A stretch of 64,000 nt of DNA. Origin: Megachile rotundata. Taxonomy: Eukaryota; Arthropoda; Insecta; Hymenoptera; Megachilidae. The stretch covers positions 126,501 through 190,500 of the forward strand of contig NW_027473363.1 of the NCBI RefSeq assembly GCF_050947335.1, given 5' to 3'. The notes under the pieces are model-generated. The model had not been told where the DNA came from. It saw only the letters and a program-made list of their open reading frames with translations, and did no database searches. Shown piece after piece: positions 1 through 16,654 of this stretch (position 1 is its first letter; every line of letters starts with the position of its first letter). The position numbers and the translations under genes were made by a program.

Positions 1-750
1 AATCACGGTCACACAACCACACAATCACACAATCACACAATCACACAATCACACAATCACACAATCACACAATCACACAATCACGCAAACACACAATCAC
101 ACAATCACGCAATCAAACAATCACACAATCACACAATCACACAATCACACAATCACACAATCACACAATCACACAATCGCACAATCACACAATCACCAAC
201 CACACAATCACAATCACACAATCACAATCACACAATCACACAATCACACAATCAAACAATCACACAATCACACAATCACACAATCACAATCACACAATCA
301 CACAATGACGCAATCACACAATCACACACTCACACAATCACACAATCACACAATCACACAATCACACAATCACACAATCACACACTCACACAATCACACA
401 ATCACACAATCACATTCACACAATCACACAATCACACAATCTCACAATCACACAATCACACAATCACACAATCACACAATCACAATCACACAATCACACA
501 ATCAAACAATCACACAATCACACAATCACACAAGCACACAATCACTCAATCACACAATCACACACTCACACAATCACACAATCACATTCACACAATCACA
601 CAATCACACAATCTCACAATCACACAAACACATAATCACACAATAACACAATCACAATCACAAAATCACAATCACACAATCACAATCACACAATCACAAT
701 CACACAATCACACAATCACACAATCAAACAATCAAACAATCACACAATCA

Positions 751-889
751 CGGTCACACAATCAAACATTCACACAATCACACAATCACACAATCACGAT
801 CACACAATCACGATCACACAATCACGATCACACAATCACGGTCACACACTCACGGTCACACAATCACGGTCACACAACCACACAATCAC
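751..889. repeat. D module 1
   Basis: Begins cggtcacacaatcaaacattc, followed by three cgatc units, then cggtcacactc and two cggtcac units ending in cacaacc. Preceded by two AAACAATC units. Confidence 0.88.
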
Positions 890-1402
890 ACAATCACACA
901 ATCATACAATCACACAATCACAAAATCACACAATCACAAAATCACACAAGCACACAATCACTCAATCACACAATCACACACTCACACAGTCACACAATCA
1001 CCCAACCACACAATCACACAATCCCACAATCGCACAATCACACAATCACACAATCACACAATCACACAATCACGCAGTCACAATCACACAATCACAATCA
1101 CACAATCACACAATCACACAATCACACAATCACAAAATCACACAATCACACAATCACACAATCACACAATCACTCAATCACTCAATCACACAATCACTCA
1201 ATCACACACTCACACAATCGCAATCACACAATCACACAATCACACAATCACACAATCACACAATCACACAATCACACAATCACACAATCACACAATCACA
1301 CAATCACACAATCACACAATCACACAACCACACAATCACACAATCACACAATCACACAATCACACAATCACACAATCACACACTCACACAATCACACAAT
1401 CA

Positions 1403-1557
1403 CATTCACACATTCAAACATTCACACAATCGCACAATCACACAATCACGATCACACAATCACGATCACAAAATCACGATCACACAGTCACGATCACACA
1501 ATCACGATCACACAGTCACGGTCACACAATCACACAATCACAATCACAAAATCTTAC
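1403..1557. repeat. E module 1
   Basis: cattcacacattcaaacattc, a gcacaatc unit, cgatc units alternating with cacagtcac, one cggtc, then aaaatcttac. One unit in the cgatc series reads cacaaaatcac, not seen in the others. Confidence 0.88.
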
Positions 1558-1747
1558 ACAATCACACAATCACACAATCACTCAATCACACAATCACACA
1601 ATCACAATCACACAATCACAATCACACAATCACAATTACACAGTCACACAATCACACAATCACACAATCACACAATCACACAATCACACAATCACACAGT
1701 CACACAATCACACAACCACACAACCACACAACCACACAATCACACAA

Positions 1748-3960
1748 GCACACAATCACTCAATCACACAATCACAATCACACAATCACACAATCACACA
1801 ATCACACAATCACACAATCACACAATGACACAATCACACAATCACAGAATCACACAATCACTCAATCACACAACCACACAATCACACAAGCACACAATCA
1901 CTCAATCACACAATCACAATCACACAATCACACAATCACACAATCAAACAATCACACAATCACACAATCACACAATCACACACTCACTCAATCACACAAT
2001 CACAATCACACAATCACACAATCACACAATCACACAATCACACAATCACACAATCACGCAAACACACAATCACACAATCACACAATCACACAATCACACA
2101 ATGACACAATCACACAATCACAGAATCACACAATCACTCAATCACACAATCACTCAATCACAATCACACAATCACAATTACACAATCACACAATCACGCA
2201 ATCACACAATCACACAATCACACATTCACACAATCACACAATCACAATCACGCAATCACACAATCCCGATCACACAATCACGATCACACAATCACGGTCA
2301 CACAACCACACAATCACACAATCACACAATCACACAATCACACAATCACACAACCACACAACCACACAGTCACACAAGCACACAATCACTCAATCACACA
2401 ATCACACAATCACACAATCACGCAAACACACAATCACACAATCACACAATCACACAATCACACAATGACACAATCACACAATCACAGAATCACACAATCA
2501 CTCAATCACACAACCACACAATCACACAAGCACACAATCACTCAATCACACAATCACAATCACACAATCACACAATCACACAATCAAACAATCACACAAT
2601 CACACAATCACCCAATCACACAATCACACAATCACAATCACACAATCACAATCACACAATCACAATCACACAATCACACAATCACACAATCAAACAATCA
2701 CACAATCACACAATCACACAAACCCACAATCTCACAATCACACAATCACAATCACACAAACACACACTCACACAATCACACAATCACATTCACACAATCA
2801 CACAATCACACAATCACACAATCACACAGTCACGCAATCACACAATCACACAATCGCACAATCACACAATCACACAATCACACAATCACACAATCGCACA
2901 ATCACACAATCACACAATCAAACAATCACACAATCACACAATCACACAATCACGAACACACAATCACGATCACACAATCACGATCACACAATCACGATCA
3001 CACAATCACAATCACGCAATCACACAATCACACAATCAAACAATCACACAATCACGCAATCACACAATCACACAATCACACATTCACACAATCACACAAT
3101 CACAATCACGCAATCACACAATCCCGATCACACAATCACGATCACACAATCACGATCACACAATCACGGTCACACAACCACACAATCACACAATCACACA
3201 ATCACACAATCACACAATCACACAATCACACAATCACACAATCACACAATCGCGCAAACACACAATCACACAATCACACAATCACACAATCACACAATGA
3301 CATAATCACACAATCGCAGAATCACACAATCACACAATCACACAATCACACAATCACACAATCACACAATTACACAATCACACAATCACACAATCACACA
3401 GTCACACAATCACACAATCACAATCACACACTCACACAATCACACAGTCACAATCACACAATCACACAATCACACAATCACACAATCACACAATCACACA
3501 ATCACACAATCACACAATCACACAATCAAACAATCACACAATCACACAATCACACAAACCCACAATCTCACAATCACACAATCACAATCACACAAACACA
3601 CACTCACACAATCACACAATCACATTCACACAATCACACAATCACACAAACCCACAATCTCACAATCACACAATCACAATCACACAATCACACAATCACA
3701 CAATCACAATCACACACTCACACAATCACACAGTCACAATCACACAATCACACAATCACACAATCACACAATCACAATCACACAATCACACAACCACACA
3801 ATCACACAAACACACATTCACACAATCACAGAATCACACAATCACACAATCTCACAATCACGCAATCACACAATCACACAATCACACAATCACACAATCA
3901 CACAATCACACAATCACACAATCACACAATCGCACAATCACACAATCACCAACCACACTA
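1748..3960. repeat. Higher-order block A, copy 1
   Basis: The ordered series of variant units here recurs at 8105-10330 and again at about 10690-12545. Anchors are atgacacaatcacacaat at 1825, 2101 and 2465, the tgacataatc site near 3298 and the caccaaccac site near 3948. Their counterparts lie 6350-6376 bp downstream. The changing offset shows gain and loss of whole units since duplication. Confidence 0.8.
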
Positions 3961-4499
3961 TCACAATCACACAATCACAATCACACAATCACACAATCAC
4001 ACAATCAAACAATCACACAATCACACAATCACACAATCACAATCACACAATCACACAATCACGCAATCAAACAATCACACAATCACACAATCACATAATC
4101 ACACAATCACACAATCACACAATCACACAATCACACACTCACACAATCACACAGTCACACAATCACATTCACACAATCACACAATCACACAATCTCACAA
4201 TCACACAATCACACAATCACACAATCACACAATCACAATCACACAATCACACAATCAAACAATCACACAATCACACAATCACACAAGCACACAATCACTC
4301 AATCACACAATCACACTCACACAATCACACAATCACATTCACACAATCACACAATCACACAATCTCACAATCACACAAACACATAATCACACAATAACAC
4401 AATCACAATCACAAAATCACAATCACACAATCACAATCACACAATCACAATCACACAATCACAATCACACAATCACACAATCACACAATCACACAATCA

Positions 4500-7050
4500 C
4501 ACAATCACACAATCACACAATCACACAATCACTATCACACAATCACAATTACACAATCACACAATCACACACTCACACAATCACAATCACACAATCACAC
4601 AATCACACAATCACACAATCACACAATCACACAATCACACAATCACACAATCACACAATCACACAATCACACACTCACACAACCACACAATCACACAATC
4701 ACACAATCACACAATCACACAATCACACAATCACACACTCACACAATCACACAATCACATTCACACATTCAAACATTCACACAATCGCACAATCACACAA
4801 TCACGATCACACAATCACGATCACACAATCACGATCACACAGTCACGATCACACAATCACGATCACACAGTCACGGTCACACAATCACACAATCACACAA
4901 TCACAATCACAAAATCTTACACAATCACACAATCACACAATCACTCAATCACACAATCACACAATCACAATCACACAATCACAATCACACAATCACAATT
5001 ACACAATCACACAATCACACAATCACACAATCACACAATCACACAATCACACAATCACACAATCACACAATCACACAATCACACAGTCACACAATCACAC
5101 AACCACACAACCACACAACCACACAAGCACACAATCACTCAATCACACAATCACACACTCACACAATCACACAATGACACAATCACACAATCACAGAATC
5201 ACACAGTCACACCATCACACAATCACACAATCACACAATCACACAATCACACAATCACACAATCTCACAATCACACAATCACACAATCACACAATCACAC
5301 AATCACACAATCACACAATCACACAATCACAATCACACAATCACAATCACACAATCACACAATCAAACAATCACACAATCACACAATCACACAATCACAC
5401 AATCACACAATCACACAATCACACAATCACACAATCACACAATCGCGCAAACACACAATCACACAATCACACAATCACACAATCACACAATGACATAATC
5501 ACACAATCGCAGAATCACACAATCACACAATCACACAATCACACAATCACACAATCACACAATTACACAATCACACAATCACACAATCACACAATCACAC
5601 AATCACACAATCACAATCACACACTCACACAATCACACAGTCACAATCACACAATCACACAATCACACAATCACACAATCACACAATCACACAATCACAC
5701 AATCACACAATCAAACAATCACACAATCACACAATCACACAAACCCACAATCTCACAATCACACAATCACAATCACACAAACACACTCTCACACAATCAC
5801 ACAATCACATTCACACAATCACACAATCACACAAACCCACAATCTCACAATCACACAATCACAATCACACAATCACACAATCACACAATCACACAATCAC
5901 AATCACACACTCACACAATCACACAGTCACAATCACACAATCACACAATCACACAATCACACAATCACACAATCACACAATCACACAACCACACAATCAC
6001 ACAAACACACATTCACACAATCACACAATCACACAATCACACAATCTCACAATCACACAATCACACAATCACACAATCACAATCACACACTCACACAATC
6101 ACACAGTCACAATCACACAATCACACAATCACACAATCACACAATCACACAATCACACAATCACACAATCAAACAATCACACAATCACACAATCACACAA
6201 ACCCACAATCTCACAATCACACAATCACAATCACACAAACGCACACTCACACAATCACACAATCACATTCACACAATCACACAATCACACAATCACACAA
6301 TCACGCAATCACACAATCACACAATCACAATCACACAATCACAATCACACAATCACACAATCACACAATCAAACAATCACACAATCACACAATCACACAA
6401 ACCCACAATCTCACAATCACACAATCACAATCACACAAACACACACTCACACAATCACACAATCACATTCACACAATCACACAATCACACAATCACACAA
6501 TCACACAATCACGCAATCACACAATCACACAATCACACAATCACACAATCACACAATCACACAATCACACAATCACACAATCGCACAATCACACAATCAC
6601 CAACCACACTATCACAATCACACAATCACAATCACACAATCACACAATCACACAATCAAACAATCACACAATCACACAATCACACAATCACAATCACACA
6701 ATCACACAATCACGCAATCAAACAATCACACAATCACACAATCACACAATCACACAATCACACAATCACACAATCACACAATCACACACTCACACAATCA
6801 CACAGTCACACAATCACATTCACACAATCACACAATCACACAATCTCACAATCACACAATCACACAATCACACAATCACACAATCACAATCACACAATCA
6901 CACAATCAAACAATCACACAATCACACAATCACACAAGCACACAATCACTCAATCACACAATCACACTCACACAATCACACAATCACATTCACACAATCA
7001 CACAATCACACAATCTCACAATCACACAAACACATAATCACACAATAACA
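4500..7050. repeat. Higher-order block B, copy 1
   Basis: Contains one E module, the tgacataatc site (5490), the caccaaccac site (near 6600) and the cataatcacacaataac site (7033). The same order recurs at about 13700-16256 with offsets of 9185-9207 bp. Small changes in offset are multiples of, or close to, the 8-bp unit. Confidence 0.75.
4758..4921. repeat. E module 2
   Basis: Complete copy ending aaaatcttac; one extra plain unit before the end compared with E1. Partner of E3 at an offset of about 9190 bp. Confidence 0.88.
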
Positions 7051-7166
7051 CAATCACAATCACAAAATCACAATCACACAATCACAATCACACAATCACA
7101 ATCACACAATCACAATCACACAATCACACAATCACACAATCAAACAATCAAACAATCACACAATCA

Positions 7167-7314
7167 CGGTCACACAATCAAACATTCACACAATCACACA
7201 ATCACACAATCACGATCACACAATCACGATCACACAATCACGATCACACAATCACGATCACACAATCACGGTCACACACTCACGGTCACACAATCACGGT
7301 CACACAACCACACA
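7167..7314. repeat. D module 2
   Basis: Four cgatc units and three cggtc units. Directly followed by a second D after a single cacaatcac spacer, forming a tandem pair. Confidence 0.88.
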
Positions 7315-7318
7315 ATCA

Positions 7319-7433
7319 CGGTCACACAATCAAACATTCACACAATCACACAATCACACAATCACGATCACACAATCACGATCACACAATCACGGTCACA
7401 CACTCACGGTCACACAATCACGGTCACACAACC
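7319..7433. repeat. D module 3
   Basis: Shortest full copy, with only two cgatc units before the cggtc tail. Right member of the tandem pair, about 250 bp before M1. Confidence 0.88.
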
Positions 7434-7679
7434 ACACAATCACACAATCACACAATCATACAATCACACCATCACAAAATCACACAAGCACACAATCACT
7501 CAATCACACAATCACACACTCACACAGTCACACAATCACCCAACCACACAATCACACAATCCCACAATCGCACAATCACACAATCACACAATCACACAAT
7601 CACACAATCACACAATCACGCAGTCACAATCACACAATCACACAACCACACAATCACAAAATCACACAATCACACAATC

Positions 7680-7952
7680 ACACGATCACACGATCACACG
7701 ATCACACGATCACACCATCACACGATCACACGATCACAATCACGCAGTCACACAATAACTGTCACACAATCACGGTCACATAATCACGGTCACATAATCA
7801 CGGTCACACAATCACGGTCACACAATCACGGTCACACAATCACGATCACACAATCACGATCACACAATCACGATGACACAATCACGGTCACACAATCACG
7901 GTCACTCAATCACGGTCACACAATCACGGTCATACAATTAAACAGTCACACA
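7680..7952. repeat. M module 1
   Basis: First and most isolated copy; the next is more than 10 kb away. The ACACGATC run has 6 units interrupted by one ACACCATC. It has aataactgtcac at 7754 and cgatgac at 7871. It differs from all others in having aattaaacagtcac and in lacking the acacggtcac end. Confidence 0.85.
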
Positions 7953-8104
7953 ATCACTCAATCACACAATCACACAATCACACAATCACACAATCACACA
8001 ATGACACAATCACACAATCACGGAATCACACAATCACACTATCACACAAGCACACAATCACACAATCACACAATCACACAACCACACAACCACACAATCA
8101 CACA

Positions 8105-10330
8105 AGCACACAATCACTCAATCACACAATCACAATCACACAATCACACAATCACACAATCACACAATCACACAATCACACAATGACACAATCACACAAT
8201 CACAGAATCACACAATCACTCAATCACACAACCACACAATCACACAACCACACAATCACTCAATCACACAATCACAATCACACAATCACACAATCACACA
8301 ATCAAACAATCACACAATCACACAATCACACAATCACACACTCACTCAATCACACAATCACAATCACACAATCACACAATCACACAATCACACAATCACA
8401 CAATCACACAATCACGCAAACACACAATCACACAATCACACAATCACACAATCACACAATGACACAATCACACAATCACAGAATCACACAATCACTCAAT
8501 CACACAATCACTCAATCACAATCACACAATCACAATTACACAATCACACAATCACGCAATCACACAATCACACAATCACACATTCACACAATCACACAAT
8601 CACAATCACGCAATCACACAATCCCGATCACACAATCACGATCACACAATCACGGTCACACAACCACACAATCACACAATCACACAATCACACAATCACA
8701 CAACCACACAACCACACAGTCACACAAGCACACAATCACTCAATCACACAATCACACAATCACACAATCACGCAAACACACAATCACACAATCACACAAT
8801 CACACAATCACACAATGACACAATCACACAATCACAGAATCACACAATCACTCAATCACACAACCACACAATCACACAAGCACACAATCACTCAATCACA
8901 CAATCACAATCACACAATCACACAATCACACAATCAAACAATCACACAATCACACAATCACCCAATCACACAATCACACAATCACACAATCACAATCACA
9001 CAATCACAATCACACAATCACACAATCACACAATCAAACAATCACACAATCACACAATCACACAAACCCACAATCTCACAATCACACAATCACAATCACA
9101 CAAACACACACTCACACAATCACACAATCACATTCACACAATCACACAATCACACAATCACACAATCACACAATCACGCAATCACACAATCACACAATCG
9201 CACAATCACACAATCACACAATCACACAATCACACAATCGCACAATCACACAATCACACAATCAAACAATCACACAATCACACAATCACACAATCACGAA
9301 CACACAATCACGATCACACAATCACGATCACACAATCACGATCACACAATCACAATCACGCAATCACACAATCACACAATCAAACAATCACACAATCACG
9401 CAATCACACAATCACACAATCACACATTCACACAATCACACAATCACAATCACGCAATCACACAATCCCGATCACACAATCACGATCACACAATCACGAT
9501 CACACAATCACGGTCACACAACCACACAATCACACAATCACACAATCACACAATCACACAATCACACAATCACACAATCACACAATCACACAATCACACA
9601 ATCACACAATCGCGCAAACACACAATCACACAATCACACAATCACACAATCACACAATGACATAATCACACAATCGCAGAATCACACAATCACACAATCA
9701 CACAATCACACAATCACACAATCACACAATTACACAATCACACAATCACACAATCACACAATCACACAATCACACAATCACAATCACACACTCACACAAT
9801 CACACAGTCACAATCACACAATCACACAATCACACAATCACACAATCACACAATCACACAATCACACAATCAAACAATCACACAATCACACAATCACACA
9901 AACCCACAATCTCACAATCACACAATCACAATCACACAAACACACACTCACACAATCACACAATCACATTCACACAATCACACAATCACACAAACCCACA
10001 ATCTCACAATCACACAATCACAATCACACAATCACACAATCACACAATCACAATCACACACTCACACAATCACACAGTCACAATCACACAATCACACAAT
10101 CACACAATCACACAATCACACAATCACACAATCACACAATCACACAATCACACAATCACAATCACACAATCACACAACCACACAATCACACAAACACACA
10201 TTCACACAATCACACAATCACACAATCACACAATCTCACAATCACGCAATCACACAATCACACAATCACACAATCACACAATCACACAATCACACAATCA
10301 CACAATCGCACAATCACACAATCACCAACC
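8105..10330. repeat. Higher-order block A, copy 2
   Basis: Matches block A copy 1 at offsets 6358 (anchors 8183, 8459), 6350 (8815), 6360 (9658) and 6376 (caccaaccac near 10324). From 8459 onward it is also duplicated directly downstream at an offset of 2243 bp, so this stretch has two rounds of copying behind it. Confidence 0.8.
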
Positions 10331-10689
10331 ACACTATCACAATCACACAATCACAATCACACAATCACACAATCACACAATCAAACAATCACACAATCAC
10401 ACAATCACACAATCACAATCACACAATCACGCAATCAAACAATCACACAATCACACAATCACACAATCACACAATCACACAATCACACAATCACACAATC
10501 ACACACTCACACAATCACACAGTCACACAATCACATTCACACAATCACACAATCACACAATCTCACAATCACACAATCACACAATCACACAATCACACAA
10601 TCACAATCACACAATCACACAATCAAACAATCACACAATCACACAATCACACAAGCACACAATCACTCAATCACACAATCACACAATCA

Positions 10690-12545
10690 CACAATCACAC
10701 AATGACACAATCACACAATCACAGAATCACACAATCACTCAATCACACAATCACTCAATCACAATCACACAATCACAATTACACAATCACACAATCACGC
10801 AATCACACAATCACACAATCACACATTCACACAATCACACAATCACAATCACGCAATCACACAATCCCGATCACACAATCACGATCACACAATCACGGTC
10901 ACACAACCACACAATCACACAATCACACAATCACACAATCACACAACCACACAACCACACAGTCACACAAGCACACAATCACTCAATCACACAATCACAC
11001 AATCACACAATCACGCAAACACACAATCACACAATCACACAATCACACAATCACACAATGACACAATCACACAATCACAGAATCACACAATCACTCAATC
11101 ACACAACCACACAATCACACAAGCACACAATCACTCAATCACACAATCACAATCACACAATCACACAATCACACAATCAAACAATCACACAATCACACAA
11201 TCACCCAATCACACAATCACACAATCACACAATCACAATCACACAATCACAATCACACAATCACACAATCACACAATCAAACAATCACACAATCACACAA
11301 TCACACAAACCCACAATCTCACAATCACACAATCACAATCACACAAACACACACTCACACAATCACACAATCACATTCACACAATCACACAATCACACAA
11401 TCACACAATCACACAATCACGCAATCACAGAATCACACAATCGCACAATCACACAATCACACAATCACACAATCACACAATCGCACAATCACACAATCAC
11501 ACAATCAAACAATCACACAATCACACAATCACACAATCACGAACACACAATCACGATCACACAATCACGATCACACAATCACGATCACACAATCACAATC
11601 ACGCAATCACACAATCACACAATCAAACAATCACACAATCACGCAATCACACAATCACACAATCACACATTCACACAATCACACAATCACAATCACGCAA
11701 TCACACAATCCCGATCACACAATCACGATCACACAATCACGATCACACAATCACGGTCACACAACCACACAATCACACAATCACACAATCACACAATCAC
11801 ACAATCACACAATCACACAATCACACAATCACACAATCGCGCAAACACACAATCACACAATCACACAATCACACAATCACACAATGACATAATCACACAA
11901 TCGCAGAATCACACAATCACACAATCACACAATCACACAATCACACAATCACACAATTACACAATCACACAATCACACAATCACACAATCACACAATCAC
12001 ACAATCACAATCACACACTCACACAATCACACAGTCACAATCACACAATCACACAATCACACAATCACACAATCACACAATCACACAATCACACAATCAA
12101 ACAATCACACAATCACACAATCACACAAACCCACAATCTCACAATCACACAATCACAATCACACAAACACACACTCACACAATCACACAATCACATTCAC
12201 ACAATCACACAATCACACAAACCCACAATCTCACAATCACACAATCACAATCACACAATCACACAATCACACAATCACAATCACACACTCACACAATCAC
12301 ACAGTCACAATCACACAATCACACAATCACACAATCACACAATCACACAATCACACAATCACAATCACACAATCACACAACCACACAATCACACAAACAC
12401 ACATTCACACAATCACACAATCATACAATCACACAATCTCACAATCACGCAATCACACAATCACACAATCACACAATCACACAATCACACAATCACACAA
12501 TCACACAATCACACAATCGCACAATCACACAATCACCAACCACAC
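10690..12545. repeat. Higher-order block A, copy 3 (2243-bp tandem duplicate)
   Basis: Anchors at 10702, 11058 and 11885 lie 2243, 2243 and 2227 bp after their copy-2 counterparts. The left junction lies at about 10670-10702. There an aagcacac/actcaatc segment runs straight into the atgacac anchor, and the cgcaaacac segment that precedes the anchor at 8459 is missing. Confidence 0.75.
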
Positions 12546-13102
12546 TATCACAATCACACAATCACAATCACACAATCACACAATCACACAATCAAACAAT
12601 CACACAATCACACAATCACACAATCACAATCACACAATCACACAATCACGCAATCAAACAATCACACAATCACACAATCACACAATCACACAATCACACA
12701 ATCACACAATCACACAATCACACACTCACACAATCACACAGTCACACAATCACATTCACACAATCACACAATCACACAATCTCACAATCACACAATCACA
12801 CAATCACACAATCACACAATCACAATCACACAATCACACAATCAAACAATCACACAATCACACAATCACACAAGCACACAATCACTCAATCACACAATCA
12901 CACTCACACAATCACACAATCACATTCACACAATCACACAATCACACAATCTCACAATCACACAAACACATAATCACACAATAACACAATCACAATCACA
13001 AAATCACAATCACACAATCACAATCACACAATCACAATCACACAATCACAATCACACAATCACACAATCACACAATCAAACAATCAAACAATCACACAAT
13101 CA

Positions 13103-13245
13103 CGGTCACACAATCAAACATTCACACAATCACACAATCACACAATCACGATCACACAATCACGATCACACAATCACGATCACACAATCACGATCACACA
13201 ATCACGGTCACACACTCACGGTCACACAATCACGGTCACAGAACC
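13103..13245. repeat. D module 4
   Basis: Four cgatc units. The end reads cacagaacc in place of cacacaacc, a private change. Left member of a tandem pair like that at 7.2 kb. Confidence 0.88.
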
Positions 13246-13254
13246 ACACAATCA

Positions 13255-13397
13255 CGGTCACACAATCAAACATTCACACAATCACACAATCACACAATCA
13301 CGATCACACAATCACGATCACACAATCACGATCACACAATCACGATCACACAATCACGGTCACACACTCACGGTCACACAATCACGGTCACACAACC
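13255..13397. repeat. D module 5
   Basis: Four cgatc units and the normal cacacaacc end. Right member of the tandem pair. Confidence 0.88.
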
Positions 13398-13699
13398 ACA
13401 CAATCACACAATCACACAATCATACAATCACACCATCACAAAATCACACAAGCACACAATCACTCAATCACACAATCACACACTCACACAGTCACACAAT
13501 CACCCAACCACACAATCACACAATCCCACAATCGCACAATCACACAATCACACAATCACACAATCACACAATCACACAATCACGCAGTCACAATCACACA
13601 ATCACAATCACACAATCACACAATCACACAATCACACAATCACAAAATCACACAATCACACAATCACACAATCACACAATCACTCAATCACTCAATCAC

Positions 13700-16256
13700 A
13701 CAATCACTCAATCACACAATCACACAATCACTATCACACAATCACAATTACACAATCACACAATCACACACTCACACAATCACAATCACACAATCACACA
13801 ATCACACAATCACACAATCACACAATCACACAATCACACAATCACACAATCACACAATCACACACTCACACAACCACACAATCACACAATCACACAATCA
13901 CACAATCACACAATCACACAATCACACACTCACACAATCACACAATCACATTCACACATTCAAACATTCACACAATCGCACAATCACACAATCACGATCA
14001 CACAATCACGATCACACAATCACGATCACACAGTCACGATCACACAATCACGATCACACAGTCACGGTCACACAATCACACAATCACAATCACAAAATCT
14101 TACACAATCACACAATCACACAATCACTCAATCACACAATCACACAATCACAATCACACAATCACAATCACACAATCACAATTACACAATCACACAATCA
14201 CACAATCACACAATCACACAATCACACAATCACACAATCACACAATCACACAATCACACAATCACACAGTCACACAATCACACAACCACACAACCACACA
14301 ACCACACAAGCACACAATCACTCAATCACACAATCACACACTCACACAATCACACAATGACACAATCACACAATCACAGAATCACACAGTCACACCATCA
14401 CACAATCACACAATCACACAATCACACAATCACACAATCACACAATCTCACAATCACACAATCACACAATCACACAATCACACAATCACACAATCACACA
14501 ATCACACAATCACAATCACACAATCACAATCACACAATCACACAATCAAACAATCACACAATCACACAATCACACAATCACACAATCACACAATCACACA
14601 ATCACACAATCACACAATCACACAATCGCGCAAACACACAATCACACAATCACACAATCACACAATCACACAATGACATAATCACACAATCGCAGAATCA
14701 CACAATCACACAATCACACAATCACACAATCACACAATCACACAATTACACAATCACACAATCACACAATCACACAATCACACAATCACACAATCACAAT
14801 CACACACTCACACAATCACACAGTCACAATCACACAATCACACAATCACACAATCACACAATCACACAATCACACAATCACACAATCACACAATCAAACA
14901 ATCACACAATCACACAATCACACAAACCCACAATCTCACAATCACACAATCACAATCACACAAACACACACTCACACAATCACACAATCACATTCACACA
15001 ATCACACAATCACACAAACCCACAATCTCACAATCACACAATCACAATCACACAATCACACAATCACACAATCACACAATCACAATCACACACTCACACA
15101 ATCACACAGTCACAATCACACAATCACACAATCACACAATCACACAATCACACAATCACACAATCACACAACCACACAATCACACAAACACACATTCACA
15201 CAATCACACAATCACACAATCACACAATCTCACAATCACACAATCACACAATCACACAATCACAATCACACACTCACACAATCACACAGTCACAATCACA
15301 CAATCACACAATCACACAATCACACAATCACACAATCACACAATCACACAATCACACAATCAAACAATCACACAATCACACAATCACACAAACCCACAAT
15401 CTCACAATCACACAATCACAATCACACAAACACACACTCACACAATCACACAATCACATTCACACAATCACACAATCACACAATCACACAATCACACAAT
15501 CACACAATCACGCAATCACACAATCACACAATCACAATCACACAATCACAATCACACAATCACACAATCACACAATCAAACAATCACACAATCACACAAT
15601 CACACAAACCCACAATCTCACAATCACACAATCACAATCACACAAACACACACTCACACAATCACACAATCACATTCACACAATCACACAATCACACAAT
15701 CACACAATCACACAATCACGCAATCACACAATCACACAATCACACAATCACACAATCACACAATCACACAATCACACAATCACACAATCGCACAATCACA
15801 CAATCACCAACCACACTATCACAATCACACAATCACAATCACACAATCACACAATCACACAATCAAACAATCACACAATCACACAATCACACAATCACAA
15901 TCACACAATCACACAATCACGCAATCAAACAATCACACAATCACACAATCACACAATCACACAATCACACAATCACACAATCACACAATCACACACTCAC
16001 ACAATCACACAGTCACACAATCACATTCACACAATCACACAATCACACAATCTCACAATCACACAATCACACAATCACACAATCACACAATCACAATCAC
16101 ACAATCACACAATCAAACAATCACACAATCACACAATCACACAAGCACACAATCACTCAATCACACAATCACACTCACACAATCACACAATCACATTCAC
16201 ACAATCACACAATCACACAATCTCACAATCACACAAACACATAATCACACAATAAC
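13700..16256. repeat. Higher-order block B, copy 2
   Basis: Counterpart of 4500-7050: E module at 13949, atgacac anchor at 14357, tgacataatc at 14674, caccaaccac near 15805, cataatcacacaataac at 16240. The segment 13.0-14.5 kb also resembles 16.26-17.75 kb at an offset of about 3257 bp (anchors 14357 and 17614), so copies are nested. Confidence 0.75.
13949..14104. repeat. E module 3
   Basis: Complete copy ending aaaatcttac, in block B copy 2. Confidence 0.88.
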
Positions 16257-16373
16257 ACAATCACAATCACAAAATCACAATCACACAATCACAATCACAC
16301 AATCACAATCACACAATCACAATCACACAATCACACAATCACACAATCAAACAATCAAACAATCACACAGTCA

Positions 16374-16502
16374 CGGTCACACAATCAAACATTCACACAA
16401 TCACACAATCACACAATCACGATCACACAATCACGATCACACAATCACGATCACACAATCACGGTCACACACTCACGGTCACACAATCACGGTCACACAA
16501 CC
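16374..16502. repeat. D module 6
   Basis: Three cgatc units, preceded by cacagtcac where other copies have cacaatcac. Left member of the third tandem D pair. Confidence 0.88.
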
Positions 16503-16511
16503 ACACAATCA

Positions 16512-16654
16512 CGGTCACACAATCAAACATTCACACAATCACACAATCACACAATCACGATCACACAATCACGATCACACAATCACGATCACACAATCAC
16601 GATCACACAATCACGGTCACACACTCACGGTCACACAATCACGGTCACACAACC
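16512..16654. repeat. D module 7
   Basis: Four cgatc units. Right member of the third tandem pair; all later full D modules are single. Confidence 0.88.

Noticed and set aside
2465..7048. A 1527-codon open frame (histidine/asparagine/threonine-rich repeat protein) and dozens of similar + strand frames.
   Set aside because: All three + frames read the same TQSHNHTI cycle, so openness carries no information. Frames change register freely at 6-bp units, there is no non-repeat domain or signal peptide, and starts and stops are random unit variants.
8183..14360. Chains of frames with 4-bp ATGA overlaps resembling translationally coupled bacterial genes.
   Set aside because: Each overlap is simply the unit variant ACACAATG followed by ACAC, which gives ATG and TGA in adjacent frames. 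No ribosome binding site or coding content supports an operon.
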